Counted from the first letter of the stretch, positions 1-9,362 are shown. The stretch is DNA of 64,000 nucleotides from Agreia sp. Leaf210 (GCF_001421485.1 NZ_LMKK01000002.1:403355-467354); one strand, 5' to 3'. The notes: a model not told the origin generated them from the letters alone. Numbers and translations are program-made.

Positions 1-785
1 AGGAAGGTGGCCGGATCGACGACGGCGAGGTAGTCGACCTGAACCAGAGGCTCTCCCATGGCGACCGACTGGGCGGCCGCGATGACCGTGTCGATCCCTC
101 TGTCGGCGGCGGATTCGGCTGCCTCGAGCATGTGAGAGAGAACGAGGGAGGCGCGGCGCTCCTTCTCGTCGAGAAAGCGGTTGCGGCTCGACAGCGCCAG
201 ACCGTCGTTCTCGCGCACGGTGTCGACGACCTCGAGGGCGGTGGCGAAGTCGAGGTCGGCGATCATGCGCCCCACGAGGAACGCCTGCTGGGCGTCCTTG
301 CGACCGAAGAACACGGCGTCGGGTGCCACGATGTTCAGCAGCTTCGCCACCACGGTGAGTACTCCGTCGAAGTGGCCTGCGCGGCTCTTGCCCTCGAGAG
401 TCGACCCCGACCGACCGGCCGTGACCGTGACCTGGGTGGAGCCGTTCGGATACATCTCGTCGACCGAGGGCGCGAACACGATGATTGGTCGATCACCGTC
501 TCGCGCGGTGCTGTCGAGGGTCGCCCGGTCGGACTCCAGATCGCGCGGGTAGCGTTGCAGATCTTCGGAAGCCGAGAACTGGGTGGGGTTCACGAAGACC
601 GACACCACGACGATGTGCCCCCGCTCGCGAGCCTTCTCGACGAGGGCCAGATGGCCGTCGTGCAACGCCCCCATCGTGGGAACGAGCGACACTGTCGGAG
701 AATCGATTCCCTCGGCTGTCAGCGCCGTCTTGGCCTCGCGGATCAGGGTTCGAACACCCGCGATCGAATCGGCTACGTCGGTCAC
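1..785 (-). CDS. panC: Pantoate--beta-alanine ligase (pantothenate synthetase), 3' end beyond the window
   Basis: Joins pantoate and beta-alanine with ATP to give pantothenate, the last step before coenzyme A synthesis; cytosolic. The visible 261 residues carry PTMGALHDGH (about residues 36-45, the HIGH-like nucleotide site), NPTQF, GRKDAQQ and SSRNR (the KMSKS-like region), all in the expected order. The GTG start at 785 is chosen because AAGGAG lies 7 nt upstream. The C-terminus runs off the left edge; family members are about 280 residues, so little is missing. It follows the DUF2520 gene in the same direction after a gap of about 90 nt, a common actinobacterial pairing. Confidence 0.95.
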   Translation of the reverse strand, partial: MTDVADSIAGVRTLIREAKTALTAEGIDSPTVSLVPTMGALHDGHLALVEKARERGHIVVVSVFVNPTQFSASEDLQRYPRDLESDRATLDSTARDGDRPIIVFAPSVDEMYPNGSTQVTVTAGRSGSTLEGKSRAGHFDGVLTVVAKLLNIVAPDAVFFGRKDAQQAFLVGRMIADLDFATALEVVDTVRENDGLALSSRNRFLDEKERRASLVLSHMLEAAESAADRGIDTVIAAAQSVAMGEPLVQVDYLAVVDPATF

Positions 786-874
786 TGGGACTCCTTAATC
801 GTGGCGATGCGCGCAGGTTCCGCTCGCCGCCATCCTCGATGCTAGTGCCTTGCCGAGACCCGGCACCCCGTCGT

Positions 875-1603
875 TCACCCGCCGATCGAGTCGAAGTGCG
901 CGCCCGTGTCATCGCCGCGAGCACGGTGCAGCGCGTTCTCGACCGTCGACCGCACGAGGGGTCCGAGAACCAGTCCGGGCGCGGGCACGCCGATGGCCGA
1001 CAGCAGGCTCGTCGCCTGGTCGACGATCGCACTCGAGAAGGTCGTGGCCGTCTCGATGGCTTCCGCGTAGGCCTCGCGATCCTTCTCGGCCACCACCACG
1101 GGTTCTCCACCCATCTCGACGACCAGCGCCTGCCCGATGGGAAGAACGGGCCCTGGTGCCGTGACCGCGAACCACGTGCCGACGAGCCGGGCGATGTCGA
1201 CACTCGATCCCGTGAACTGCATGGCCGGATGCACGGCGAGCGGAATGGCGCCCTGAGCCAGCGCAGGAGCGAGCACGCCCACACCCAGCCCCGGCGCGGT
1301 GTGCAGCACCAGCTGGCCCGCCTGCCACGTTCGGGTGTCGGCGAGCCCCTGCACGAGCGTCGCGAGTTCGTGCTGCGGAACAGCGAGGATCACGAGCTCA
1401 CTGCGTTCGATGAGTTGCGGGATCTCGAGAATCGGCACTCCGGGAAGGATGGCATCGGCCCGCTCGCGACTCTCCTCGGAGATGGCCGCGACGCCCACGA
1501 GAGCGTGACCCGCCCCGGCGAGCGCCGCGCCCAGGATCGGGCCGACCCTGCCCGCCCCCACGATGCCGATTCCGAGGCGTCCGCTTCGTTCTGCTGGGTT
1601 CAT
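875..1603 (-). CDS. Rossmann-like / DUF2520 domain protein
   Basis: Predicted NAD(P)-binding oxidoreductase-like protein of 242 residues. An N-terminal Rossmann fold starts with GIVGAGRVG (about residues 12-20); a helical C-terminal half ending near VLGPLVRSTVENAL matches the DUF2520 region. The substrate is unknown. In actinobacteria these genes often sit directly before panC, which suggests but does not prove a link to pantothenate metabolism. The ATG start overlaps the stop of the upstream PH-domain gene by 4 nt (ATGA), so the two are probably translationally coupled. An upstream in-frame extension exists but is only the antisense-like reading of the neighbouring gene. Confidence 0.85.
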   Translation of the reverse strand: MNPAERSGRLGIGIVGAGRVGPILGAALAGAGHALVGVAAISEESRERADAILPGVPILEIPQLIERSELVILAVPQHELATLVQGLADTRTWQAGQLVLHTAPGLGVGVLAPALAQGAIPLAVHPAMQFTGSSVDIARLVGTWFAVTAPGPVLPIGQALVVEMGGEPVVVAEKDREAYAEAIETATTFSSAIVDQATSLLSAIGVPAPGLVLGPLVRSTVENALHRARGDDTGAHFDSIGG

Positions 1604-3210
1604 CGTTCGCCCTCCGGAGGTTGTGGGTGAGGATCTGACGAGCCGACGCGACCGCGCGCCGCTGCGTGCGAGCCGCGCGATCCGTCTTCCAATGCGCCGG
1701 CTGCCGTCGCCACTTGACTGATCGCATCGAACGCCGTGATCGAGCCCGCTCTGTCGAGCACCGACAGAGTCGCCGAGACGGGCCCGGCCACCGTGTCGAG
1801 AGCCAGGGTGCAGAGGTCGAGCGCGCGTGACAAGGGGCCCTGCTCGATGCGCAGGCTCTGGATGCGTGCCGCCGGCACCGCGACGAGTTGTCGCCACACG
1901 AGACCCTTGCGCAACAGAACGGCATCCCCCGCGAGGGCATACCCGGTGCGCCGCCACGAGAACGGACGCAGCCATCGGCCGCGCCGAGGAGCGGGAACGA
2001 AGTCGACGGCGAAGCCCGGGGTCGGGCCCGACGAGACCATGCCGGCCACAATCAGGTGCCGCGTGTCGGCGCTGGCCAGCCCCGGAAGAAGCAGACCGAG
2101 CACCTTGTCGACGTCGGCGCGGGTGCCGACAGGCAGCATCGTCGTCGCCGGTTGGCTGCCCGAGCCGCTGGAGGCGTGGCCCGCCCGGTTGATGCGGATG
2201 GCCCACCAGTCGAACGGTCGCCACAGCAGGGGCTGATAGACCTCGATCGCGTGGATCCGGCCGGGTGGGAGCGTGTCGTTCGAGGTGGTCAGCAGTCCAT
2301 AGCCGACACGGACACCGTCGGGCGTCGCAGCGATCGAGAACCGCAGCGAGCGGGTCACCTTGCGCACGTAGTAGCCGGCACCACCGATGAACGCGGGCAC
2401 CAACAGGAAGACGAATCCGACCTCCCTGCCCGACGCCGCGATGATGATCAGCACGACCGCGATGACCAGCACGAAGAGCGTTCCTCCGCTTGCGAGCAGC
2501 GATCCGGCCAGTCGCACTGGCGAGATGCGCACGACCGACTCGGCCGACGCCTCCTGCGGGTCGAGTTCGGGAGCCAGGAATTCCGTGACCCGACGGCCGA
2601 TGATCGAATCCGGGCCCACGGCATCCGCTGACCCGGCGACGCCGTTCGGCGTCACGAGCGGCGCGACGCGCTCCTCCGCACGGCGAGCCGACGCGAGCAG
2701 CAGGATGTCGTGTCGCAGGCGGTCGACGTCGCTGCCTCGGAGGTAGGCGAGTTGCACCTTCGCGTCCTGCCCCGCGACGCTCAGCTCGAGCCGGGCAGCC
2801 CCGAACAGACGGGCGATGAAGGGGCGAGTGATGGCGATGCCCTGGATGCGGTCGAGTCGCGCCTGCCGGTGGGTGCGGAACAGGATGCCGCTGCGCACCT
2901 CGACCGCCTCGTCGTTGATGCGGTAGGTGTGCATGCGCCACGAGAGGGAGAAGGCCACGACGCCGAGAACGAGGCCCGCGACCACGATGGCGATCGCCCA
3001 GCCGAGGTGGCCACGACGATTGAGCTCGTCGAACAGATCACCGCTGTCAGGGCCGCCGACGAACATCTCGAGGAGGCGCTCGCGCACGTTGGCGAGGACG
3101 AAGCCGATCACGGCGATGAGCGCGATGCCGCCCTTGAGCAGCGGAGTCGCCGGATGCAGGCGCAGCCAGTCGCCACCGCCGGGAAGCGGCGGAGTGACAG
3201 GCTCGGTCAC
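1600..3210 (-). CDS. Membrane protein with bacterial PH domains (YdbT-like, bPH2/DUF304)
   Basis: Large integral membrane protein of 536 residues. Hydrophobic pairs lie near residues 25-45 and 72-90 and again around 235-275. Between and after them are repeated bPH2-type segments, the first containing YRINDEAVEVRSGILFRTHR, the second YGLLTTSNDTLPPGRIHA and the third a similar stretch near the C-terminus. This is the YdbT pattern, and YdbT normally pairs with a smaller YdbS-like protein, here encoded directly upstream with a 4-nt overlap. The function is uncharacterised; a role in the envelope or in resistance has been suggested for Bacillus YdbST, but nothing here shows it. Confidence 0.85.
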   Translation of the reverse strand: MTEPVTPPLPGGGDWLRLHPATPLLKGGIALIAVIGFVLANVRERLLEMFVGGPDSGDLFDELNRRGHLGWAIAIVVAGLVLGVVAFSLSWRMHTYRINDEAVEVRSGILFRTHRQARLDRIQGIAITRPFIARLFGAARLELSVAGQDAKVQLAYLRGSDVDRLRHDILLLASARRAEERVAPLVTPNGVAGSADAVGPDSIIGRRVTEFLAPELDPQEASAESVVRISPVRLAGSLLASGGTLFVLVIAVVLIIIAASGREVGFVFLLVPAFIGGAGYYVRKVTRSLRFSIAATPDGVRVGYGLLTTSNDTLPPGRIHAIEVYQPLLWRPFDWWAIRINRAGHASSGSGSQPATTMLPVGTRADVDKVLGLLLPGLASADTRHLIVAGMVSSGPTPGFAVDFVPAPRRGRWLRPFSWRRTGYALAGDAVLLRKGLVWRQLVAVPAARIQSLRIEQGPLSRALDLCTLALDTVAGPVSATLSVLDRAGSITAFDAISQVATAAGALEDGSRGSHAAARGRVGSSDPHPQPPEGER

Positions 3211-3755
3211 AGCCCCGCCCGACGCGTCTCGGCGAGCGACACGAGTGTGTCGCGCAGCGAATCCGCATCGGCGTCTTTGAGGCCGGGGATGGTCACGCCT
3301 GTTGCGGCCGCAGCGGTGACGAAGCGCAGCTCTGCGAGGCCGAGAAAGCGGGCAACCGGGCCCCTGTTGATGTCGATGAGCTGCATGCGGCCGTACGGAA
3401 CGGAGACGACGCGGTGGAACATGATGCCGCGGCGGAAGAGCAGATCGTCATCGCGAAGCTGGTAGCCGATGGAGCGCACGCGACGCGGGGCGACCACGAA
3501 CATGGCCAGCGTCACCACGACGGCGGCGCCGACGAGGATCAACCCGAGCGGCTGCGCGAACCACTCCGTGAGGGCAAAGACGAGAGTGGCGCCGATCGCC
3601 ACCACCCCGAAGAGGGCCACGCCGACGAGTTCGACTCCGATGTACTTGGGGCTCACCCGTCGCCAGTCGCCGCCTATCTCGACGCGCTTCGTCGAGGGCG
3701 CGGAATCGGCAAAATCGTGTGCGTCTCGACCGGAGACGTTCGTGGGGTCGGTCAT
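3207..3755 (-). CDS. Small PH-domain membrane protein (YdbS-like, bPH2)
   Basis: A 182-residue protein with a soluble N-terminus, two adjacent membrane helices (about residues 45-85) and one bPH2 domain beginning YQLRDDDLLFRRGIMFHRVV and continuing through PYGRMQLIDINRGP. It is the small partner of the YdbT-like protein downstream. ATG at 3755 is preceded by GGAG about 7 nt away and starts one base after the stop of the DUF3180 gene, so a longer upstream frame is not needed. It is coupled to the next gene by ATGA. Biological role unknown. Confidence 0.85.
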   Translation of the reverse strand: MTDPTNVSGRDAHDFADSAPSTKRVEIGGDWRRVSPKYIGVELVGVALFGVVAIGATLVFALTEWFAQPLGLILVGAAVVVTLAMFVVAPRRVRSIGYQLRDDDLLFRRGIMFHRVVSVPYGRMQLIDINRGPVARFLGLAELRFVTAAAATGVTIPGLKDADADSLRDTLVSLAETRRAGL

Positions 3756-3756
3756 G

Positions 3757-4212
3757 TCAGGTCTCCGGAGTGAAGTCGTCGGGCGGCAGCGCGCAGAGCT
3801 GTTCGGCGACGAGCCCGGCGACGAGCAGTACGACCCCTCCGGCCGCGCTGGCGATCGACAGCCAGAGCGACGAGACCTCGGGAACGATCGCTCGGGAGAG
3901 CACGTAGATCGTGCAGCCGAGCCCGAAACCGGCGACCAGACTGCCCACGAGGCTCGATGCCTTGGCGAGAACGACGACACGCATCGCGCGGAACGGATTG
4001 ACCTCGCGCCGCACGGGGCCGCGGATCGCGCGGTAGACGGGAATCGCGAAGGTGAGGACGATGGCCCCGGCAGCGGCGAGCGTGATGGGCAGAGTGACCG
4101 GCGGAACCAGGATGGGCCTGCCTCCCGAGGCGAGGCCGATCTGCAGGAGGAAACCGACGAGTGCGCCGCCCAGCGCGAGGGCGATGACGGGGAACGGGGT
4201 GGTGCGTTTCAC
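3757..4212 (-). CDS. DUF3180 family membrane protein
   Basis: A 151-residue integral membrane protein with four predicted helices: an N-terminal pair beginning FPVIALALGGALVGFLL and a C-terminal pair ending at LLVAGLVAEQL. DUF3180 proteins are typical of Actinobacteria and usually sit directly after folK, as here. The GTG start at 4212 overlaps the folK stop (GTGA); a longer frame to 4317 lies inside folK and is rejected. No function is known for the family; the location suggests co-transcription with folate genes rather than a catalytic role. Confidence 0.85.
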   Translation of the reverse strand: MKRTTPFPVIALALGGALVGFLLQIGLASGGRPILVPPVTLPITLAAAGAIVLTFAIPVYRAIRGPVRREVNPFRAMRVVVLAKASSLVGSLVAGFGLGCTIYVLSRAIVPEVSSLWLSIASAAGGVVLLVAGLVAEQLCALPPDDFTPET

Positions 4213-4730
4213 ATCGACTCCGATCGGGTTCGGCGCGCCGTGTCGTCTGTCGCGGCGAGCAGCAGGTCGACCCGGCCACGACCGGGAATCGTCGCATCCG
4301 CATCGAGCTCGAGCCACGGGGCGAGCACGAAGTCGCGCTGCCAGGCCCGCGGATGAGGAAGAGTGAGCGTCTCGTCGTCGAGCTCGAGCGATCCGTAGGT
4401 GATGACGTCGATGTCGAGTGTGCGATCGCCCCAGCGCTCTTCGCGCACCCTGCCGTGCCGCAACTCGATCTCGCTGAGCGCGGCGAGCAGCGCGTGCGGC
4501 GCCAGCGTGGTCTCGATGATCGCGGCGGCGTTGAGGTAGGCGGGTGCCTCGTGGTCGATGCCGTGCAGCTTCACGGCGACCGTCTCGTACAGACTCGATT
4601 CGCCGATCATCACCACCCCCGCCAACGCCCGGATCTCGGCCATGGCGTCGTTGATGGTCTCGCCGCGGTTACCGAGGTTGCTTCCGAACGCGAGCACCGA
4701 CCGGGTGCCCGCCGGCGCTGGCGCCCTCAT
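4209..4730 (-). CDS. folK: 2-amino-4-hydroxy-6-hydroxymethyldihydropteridine diphosphokinase (HPPK)
   Basis: Transfers pyrophosphate from ATP to 6-hydroxymethyl-dihydropterin, giving the substrate for dihydropteroate synthase. The 173 residues include AFGSNLGNR near the N-terminus, LYETVAV, YLNAA, RWGDRTLDIDVITYG (the catalytic Asp-x-Asp and Mg/ATP site) and LPHPRAWQRDFVLAPW, the family signature order. ATG at 4730 overlaps the folB stop by 4 nt (ATGA). Its own stop overlaps the DUF3180 start. Length agrees with monofunctional HPPK, so FolB and FolK are separate proteins here rather than a fusion. Confidence 0.95.
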   Translation of the reverse strand: MRAPAPAGTRSVLAFGSNLGNRGETINDAMAEIRALAGVVMIGESSLYETVAVKLHGIDHEAPAYLNAAAIIETTLAPHALLAALSEIELRHGRVREERWGDRTLDIDVITYGSLELDDETLTLPHPRAWQRDFVLAPWLELDADATIPGRGRVDLLLAATDDTARRTRSESM

Positions 4731-5149
4731 GGCGTCTCCCTGACACGGTCGGCGCTCGAGCGACCCCGAGGGCGCACGATCGTGATCGACACGTCGGCGA
4801 ACGGAACGGGGATGGGGGCGTTGGGCTTGTGCACCGTGACACTCACACGTCTGGCGACCGGATGCGCCAGCACGAGCGTCGCGATGCGCTCCGCGAGCGT
4901 CTCGATCAGATCGACGGGTTCGGCCGCCGCGGCCTCGGCCACCTCGACGGCCAGTTCGCCGTAGTGCAGGGTCTGCGCCAGGTCGTCGCCCGCGGCCGCA
5001 CCGACGGTGTCGAGCCAGACGACGAGGTCGAGCAGAAAGGTCTGCCCGTCGGCGCGTTCGAAGTCGAACACGCCGTGGTGGGCGAACACCTCGAGGCCCG
5101 TGAGCGTGAGGGTGTCGAGCTCGTCGACCTGCACGGTGTCGTGGGTCAC
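4727..5149 (-). CDS. folB: Dihydroneopterin aldolase
   Basis: Cleaves 7,8-dihydroneopterin to 6-hydroxymethyl-dihydropterin and glycolaldehyde. The 140-residue product has the opening LTLTGLEVFAHHGVF with the conserved Gly-rich turn, a central VDLIETLAERIA segment with the Glu that binds the pterin, and VSVTVHKPNAPIP with the catalytic Lys. The GTG at 5149 is preferred because it overlaps the folP stop as GTGA, the junction type used throughout this operon. An in-frame ATG at 5170 would add seven residues and cannot be excluded. Confidence 0.93.
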   Translation of the reverse strand: MTHDTVQVDELDTLTLTGLEVFAHHGVFDFERADGQTFLLDLVVWLDTVGAAAGDDLAQTLHYGELAVEVAEAAAAEPVDLIETLAERIATLVLAHPVARRVSVTVHKPNAPIPVPFADVSITIVRPRGRSSADRVRETP

Positions 5150-6069
5150 GATCGGGCTCCCCTTCTCCACGCGTCTGCGACGTCGAGGGCTGCGCGCGTC
5201 TCGGCCACGTTGTGCACTCGCACTGCCCAGGCGCCCTGCGATGCGGCGATCGCGGCGACGATGGCCGACGGCGCGTCCCGCGCATCCGGGGCCGCGTCCT
5301 CAGCGACCAGCGGCGCGAGGAATCCCTTGCGCGATGCCGCGACGAGCACCGGCAGCCCGAGCGACGCGAGCTCGCCGTAGTGACCCAGGAGAGTCCAGTT
5401 GTGCTCGGCGTTCTTCGAGAAGCCGATACCGGGATCGACGATGATCTTGGCCGGGTCGACGCCGCGGACGATGAGCTCGGCGACCCGGTACTCGAGCTCG
5501 CGCCGCACATCGGAGACCACGTCGCCGTAGCTCGCCTTCGCCGCCATCTCGGCGCTGTGCCCGCGCCAGTGCATCACGACGAAGGGCAGGCCCGTCTCGA
5601 TGGCGACGCGGGTCATGTCGGGGTCGGCGAGCCCCCCGGAGACGTCGTTGATCACGGCCGCGCCCGCGTGGGCCGCCGCGAGAGCCGTGGCCGCGTTCAT
5701 CGTGTCGACGCTCACCGCGATGCCGCCGCGCGCGAGTTCACGCACGAGCGGCAGCACACGACGCTGCTCCTCGGCCACCGGAACGCGGTGCGCGCCCGGT
5801 CGTGTGGACTCTCCGCCGATGTCGATCAGGTCTGCGCCCTGCACCGTCAGCTCGGCGGCGTGCTCGAGCGCTGCATCGAGGGTGTTCCACCGCCCGCCGT
5901 CGCTGAACGAGTCGGGCGTCACGTTGAGGATTCCCATGATGAGCGTGCGTTCGCCGGCCAGCGGCACGCCGGGCACGGCCGTCGACGACCGGATGCGACG
6001 ACGAACGGATGCGGATCGGTCGCCGCCCTCCGTGGTGGGCTCGGGTGCACTCACGTGGCTCTTTCTCAC
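5146..6069 (-). CDS. folP: Dihydropteroate synthase
   Basis: Condenses hydroxymethyl-dihydropterin pyrophosphate with p-aminobenzoate to dihydropteroate; the sulfonamide target. The TIM-barrel protein contains GILNVTPDSFSDGG (pterin site), GGESTRPGAHRV, VSVDTMNAATA, INDVSGG, VVMHWRG and a C-terminal VRVHNVAETRAAL. The GTG start at 6069 gives 307 residues, overlaps the folE stop (GTGA) and has GGAG about 7 nt upstream. A second GTG at 6054 is an alternative start. About 35 residues precede the barrel, slightly more than in minimal FolP proteins. Confidence 0.95.
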   Translation of the reverse strand: MRKSHVSAPEPTTEGGDRSASVRRRIRSSTAVPGVPLAGERTLIMGILNVTPDSFSDGGRWNTLDAALEHAAELTVQGADLIDIGGESTRPGAHRVPVAEEQRRVLPLVRELARGGIAVSVDTMNAATALAAAHAGAAVINDVSGGLADPDMTRVAIETGLPFVVMHWRGHSAEMAAKASYGDVVSDVRRELEYRVAELIVRGVDPAKIIVDPGIGFSKNAEHNWTLLGHYGELASLGLPVLVAASRKGFLAPLVAEDAAPDARDAPSAIVAAIAASQGAWAVRVHNVAETRAALDVADAWRRGARS

Positions 6070-6641
6070 GTCGTGGCTCCGATCAGGATCATCAGCTCCG
6101 CGCGCTCGGCGGGCTGCGACAGCGTACCGCGACTCGACACCGTGACGGTCGAACTGCGCGTCTGCCTCGGTCCCCGGGTTCTGACGCAGTCGTGTTGCGC
6201 GTCGAGGACGACGAGCACTCCGCGCGCCTCGACGCCGTTCTCGATCGCCGATGCTATCTCGTCGCCCAGCCGCTCCTGGAGCTGAGGCCGCGAAGCCAGC
6301 GTGTCGACGACCGACGCGATGCGTCCGAGGCCGATCAGTCGGTTCGACGGAACGTACGCGACGTGGGCTACCCCGATGAAGGGAAGCAGGTGGTGTTCGC
6401 ACACCGAGCGGAACGCGATGTCGCGCACGAGCACGGGCTCGGTAGCCGCACCCTCCGGGAGGGCGAAGGTGTCTCCGAGCGTCGACGCGGCATCGACGCC
6501 GAGGCCGGAGAAGAACTCCTCGTAGGCGTCGGCGACTCTGGACGGGGTTCGATCGAGGCCGGCCCGCGACGGATCCTCACCGACAGCGATGAGGATCTCG
6601 TGCACGGCCGCCTCGACACGAGCCCGGTCGAATGCTGTCAC
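6066..6641 (-). CDS. folE: GTP cyclohydrolase I
   Basis: Opens the guanine ring of GTP to form 7,8-dihydroneopterin triphosphate, the first step of tetrahydrofolate synthesis. The 191-residue protein contains RDIAFRSVCEHHLLPFIG with the zinc-binding Cys and His residues, HVAYVPSNRLIGLGRIA, and VLDAQHDCVRTRG with the second zinc Cys. The start is GTG at 6641; the upstream Shine-Dalgarno is weak, and the gene begins 12 nt after the ftsH stop. The last step pairs with folP through a GTGA overlap. Confidence 0.95.
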   Translation of the reverse strand: MTAFDRARVEAAVHEILIAVGEDPSRAGLDRTPSRVADAYEEFFSGLGVDAASTLGDTFALPEGAATEPVLVRDIAFRSVCEHHLLPFIGVAHVAYVPSNRLIGLGRIASVVDTLASRPQLQERLGDEIASAIENGVEARGVLVVLDAQHDCVRTRGPRQTRSSTVTVSSRGTLSQPAERAELMILIGATT

Positions 6642-6653
6642 GCGCTCGGTGAG

Positions 6654-8666
6654 CTACGCGGTTGCGGGACGGGGCGGAGCCTGCGGTGAACGCTTGGGCT
6701 TCTGCTCCGGCTCGGGGTCGGACTGGACTCCCCCGTCGACGGCACCGGCGTCGACCGGCGCCTTCGGGGTCGGGAACGACACCGGAGGAAGCTGCGACAC
6801 CGGACGCTTGTCGCTCGACAGCCACTGCGGGCGGGGCGTGAGCTTCTTGACGTCTTTGAAGATCACGGCGAGCTGGTCGTGGTCGAGCGTCTCGTGCTCG
6901 AGCAGTTCGAGTGCTAGACGGTCGAGGATGTCGCGGTTCTCGTTGAGAACGCTCCAGGCCTCGTCGTGCGCAGCCTCGATGAGGTGCCGCACCTCGTCGT
7001 CGACCTTCTCGGCGATGCGATCGGAGTAGTCGCGCTCGTGTCCCATGTTGCGGCCGAGGAACATCTCGCCCGACGCGGCACCCAGCTTGACCGCACCGAT
7101 ATCGGAGGACATTCCGAACTCGGTGACCATCTTGCGTGCCGTCGCGGTGGCCTTCTCGATGTCGTTCGATGCGCCGGTGGTGGGGTCGTGGAACACGACC
7201 TCTTCGGCGACGCGCCCACCCATGGCGTAGGCGAGCTGATCGAGCAGCTCGTTGCGCGAGACCGAGTAGCGGTCTTCGAGAGGCAGGACCATCGTGTAGC
7301 CCAGCGCGCGGCCACGGGGAAGGATCGTGATCTTCGTCACCGGGTCGGTGTTGTTCATGGCCGTGGCCACCAGAGCGTGACCGCCCTCGTGATAGGCGGT
7401 GACCAGCTTCTCGTGGTCGCGCATGATGCGGGTGCGTCGCTGCGGACCGGCGATGACGCGGTCGATGGCCTCGTCGAGAGCGCGGTTGTCGATGAGCTGC
7501 GCGTTCGAGCGAGCGGTGAGCAGCGCCGCCTCGTTGAGCACGTTCGCGAGGTCGGCACCCGTGAATCCGGGCGTCTTGCGGGCCACGACCTCGAGGTCGA
7601 CACCGGCGGCGAGCGGCTTGCCCTTGCCGTGCACCTCGAGGATCTTCTTGCGGCCCTGCAGGTCGGGAGCGTCGACGCCGATCTGGCGATCGAAGCGGCC
7701 CGGACGCAGCAGAGCAGGGTCGAGGATGTCGGGACGGTTGGTCGCGGCGATCAGGATGACGTTCGTCTTGACGTCGAAGCCATCCATCTCGACGAGCAGC
7801 TGGTTGAGCGTCTGCTCGCGCTCGTCGTGGCCGCCGCCCATGCCGGCGCCGCGGTGACGACCGACAGCGTCGATCTCGTCGATGAAGATGATGGCGGGCG
7901 AGTTCTCTTTGGCCTGCTGGAACAGATCGCGCACGCGGCTGGCACCGACACCCACGAACATCTCGACGAAGTCGGAGCCCGAGATGGAGTAGAACGGCAC
8001 GCCGGCCTCACCCGCAACAGCGCGAGCGAGCAGGGTCTTACCGGTTCCGGGAGGGCCGTAGAGCAGTACGCCCTTCGGAATGCGGGCGCCGACGGCGAGG
8101 AACTTCGCCGGCTCCTTCAAGAAGTCTTTGATCTCTTCGAGCTCTTCGAGAGCCTCGTCGCTACCGGCGACGTCGTCGAACGTGACCTTCGGCGACTCCT
8201 TCGAGACCAGCTTGGCCTTCGACTTGCCGAACTGCATGACCTTGGAGCCGCCGCCCTGCATACCGGAGAGCATGAGCCAGAAGAAGGCACCGATGAGAAG
8301 CACCGGGAGGAGGATGCCGATGAGAGACAGGAACCAGTTGGTCTGCGGGACCTCGTCGTTGTAGCCCTTGGTCGGTGCCGCGTCGTTGACGGCGTCGATG
8401 ACCTCGGTGCCTCGAGGCGTGACGTAGTAGAACTGCACCTGCGTGCCGTAGTCCTTGTCGGCCTTCGCGAGGGTCAGGTCGACCCGCTGCTCGCCATCGA
8501 TGATGGTGGCCGAGGAGACCTTGCCGTCTTTCAGCAGCTGCAGGCCCTCTTGCGTGTCGATCTGCTTGAAGCCACCACCCGTGATGAGGCTGAAGCCGAT
8601 CCAGAGCGCGATGGCGCCGAGCAGGATGTACGGAATGGGAGATCGGACGATCTTTTTAGCGTTCAT
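6654..8666 (-). CDS. ftsH: ATP-dependent zinc metalloprotease FtsH
   Basis: Membrane-anchored AAA+ protease that extracts and degrades misfolded membrane and regulatory proteins. The 670 residues show a first membrane helix at about 13-30, an extracytoplasmic FtsH_ext region, a second helix at about 110-132, Walker A GPPGTGKT near residue 200, Walker [16 protein letters not shown], the [22 protein letters not shown] and the zinc site HEGGH (426-430). The usual HEAGH is HEGGH here, which still fits HExxH. A Pro/Lys-rich tail follows residue 625. It lies between hpt and folE in the common actinobacterial order; a triple repeat sits upstream of its start. Confidence 0.97.
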   Translation of the reverse strand: MNAKKIVRSPIPYILLGAIALWIGFSLITGGGFKQIDTQEGLQLLKDGKVSSATIIDGEQRVDLTLAKADKDYGTQVQFYYVTPRGTEVIDAVNDAAPTKGYNDEVPQTNWFLSLIGILLPVLLIGAFFWLMLSGMQGGGSKVMQFGKSKAKLVSKESPKVTFDDVAGSDEALEELEEIKDFLKEPAKFLAVGARIPKGVLLYGPPGTGKTLLARAVAGEAGVPFYSISGSDFVEMFVGVGASRVRDLFQQAKENSPAIIFIDEIDAVGRHRGAGMGGGHDEREQTLNQLLVEMDGFDVKTNVILIAATNRPDILDPALLRPGRFDRQIGVDAPDLQGRKKILEVHGKGKPLAAGVDLEVVARKTPGFTGADLANVLNEAALLTARSNAQLIDNRALDEAIDRVIAGPQRRTRIMRDHEKLVTAYHEGGHALVATAMNNTDPVTKITILPRGRALGYTMVLPLEDRYSVSRNELLDQLAYAMGGRVAEEVVFHDPTTGASNDIEKATATARKMVTEFGMSSDIGAVKLGAASGEMFLGRNMGHERDYSDRIAEKVDDEVRHLIEAAHDEAWSVLNENRDILDRLALELLEHETLDHDQLAVIFKDVKKLTPRPQWLSSDKRPVSQLPPVSFPTPKAPVDAGAVDGGVQSDPEPEQKPKRSPQAPPRPATA

Positions 8667-8743
8667 GTCTCTTCATCGTGTCGAGAGCGAATTCGTGGTA
8701 GTCGAAAGGTTAGCTGGGCCGGGCTGCACGCCGTCTGCATGTT

Positions 8744-8804
8744 CCCCGTGGGCGTAAATAGAGCCCCCGTGGGCGTAAATGGAGCCCCCGTGGGCGTAAA
8801 GAGG
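8744..8804. repeat. Three tandem 20-21 bp repeats between hpt and ftsH
   Basis: Three near-identical head-to-tail units share the core CCCCGTGGGCGTAAA (8744-8763, 8764-8784, 8785-8804) with a period of 20-21 bp. They fill most of the 144-nt gap between the hpt stop and the ftsH start, about 80-140 bp upstream of ftsH on its strand. The spacing of two helical turns would put every unit on the same DNA face. I do not recognise a known regulator site in the core. Confidence 0.8.
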
Positions 8805-8810
8805 GGTCGA

Positions 8811-9362
8811 TCAGGAGTACACGTGGGGCGCGAGCACCGCGACGTCGCGCAGGTTGCGATAGCGCTCGGCGTAGTCGAGGCCGTAGCCCACGACGAACTC
8901 GTTCGGGATCTCGAAGCCCACGTACCTCACGTCGACCTCGACCTTCGCCGCTTCCGGCTTGCGGAACAGCGCGCAGATCTCGACGCTCTCGGCGCCACGA
9001 GTACGCAGGTTTCCGAGCAGCCACGAGAGGGTCAGGCCCGAGTCGATGATGTCTTCGACGATCAGCACCTTGCGGCCGGAGAGATCGCTGTCGAGGTCTT
9101 TCAGGATGCGCACGACGCCCGAGGACTGCGTGCCCGCACCGTATGAACTGACCGCCATCCAGTCCATGTTCAACGGAAGCGTCAGCTCACGCGCGAGGTC
9201 GGCCATGACCATGACCGCGCCCTTCAGCACACCGACGAGAAGCAGATCCTCGCCCTCGTAGTCGGCTTCGATGCTGCGCGCGAGCTCCGCAATACGCGTG
9301 TGGATCTCGGCCTCCGTGTACAGCACGCTGGTGAGGTCGTCGGCGATGTCACTCGAAAGCAC
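8811..9362 (-). CDS. hpt: Hypoxanthine phosphoribosyltransferase
   Basis: Salvages hypoxanthine (and guanine) to IMP and GMP with PRPP. The 183-residue type I PRTase has the PRPP-binding loop [18 protein letters not shown], the flexible-loop region [20 protein letters not shown] and a C-terminal [19 protein letters not shown] purine site. The start is GTG at 9362 with AAGGAG 4 nt upstream. It follows tilS after 14 nt, the conserved tilS-hpt-ftsH order seen in many bacteria, so co-transcription is likely. Confidence 0.96.
   Translation of the reverse strand: MLSSDIADDLTSVLYTEAEIHTRIAELARSIEADYEGEDLLLVGVLKGAVMVMADLARELTLPLNMDWMAVSSYGAGTQSSGVVRILKDLDSDLSGRKVLIVEDIIDSGLTLSWLLGNLRTRGAESVEICALFRKPEAAKVEVDVRYVGFEIPNEFVVGYGLDYAERYRNLRDVAVLAPHVYS

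Noticed and set aside
875..2941. A long minus-strand frame extending the DUF2520 gene to 688 residues
   Set aside because: Upstream of ATG 1603 it is only an out-of-frame reading of the PH-domain gene at 1600-3210, a common artefact at high GC.
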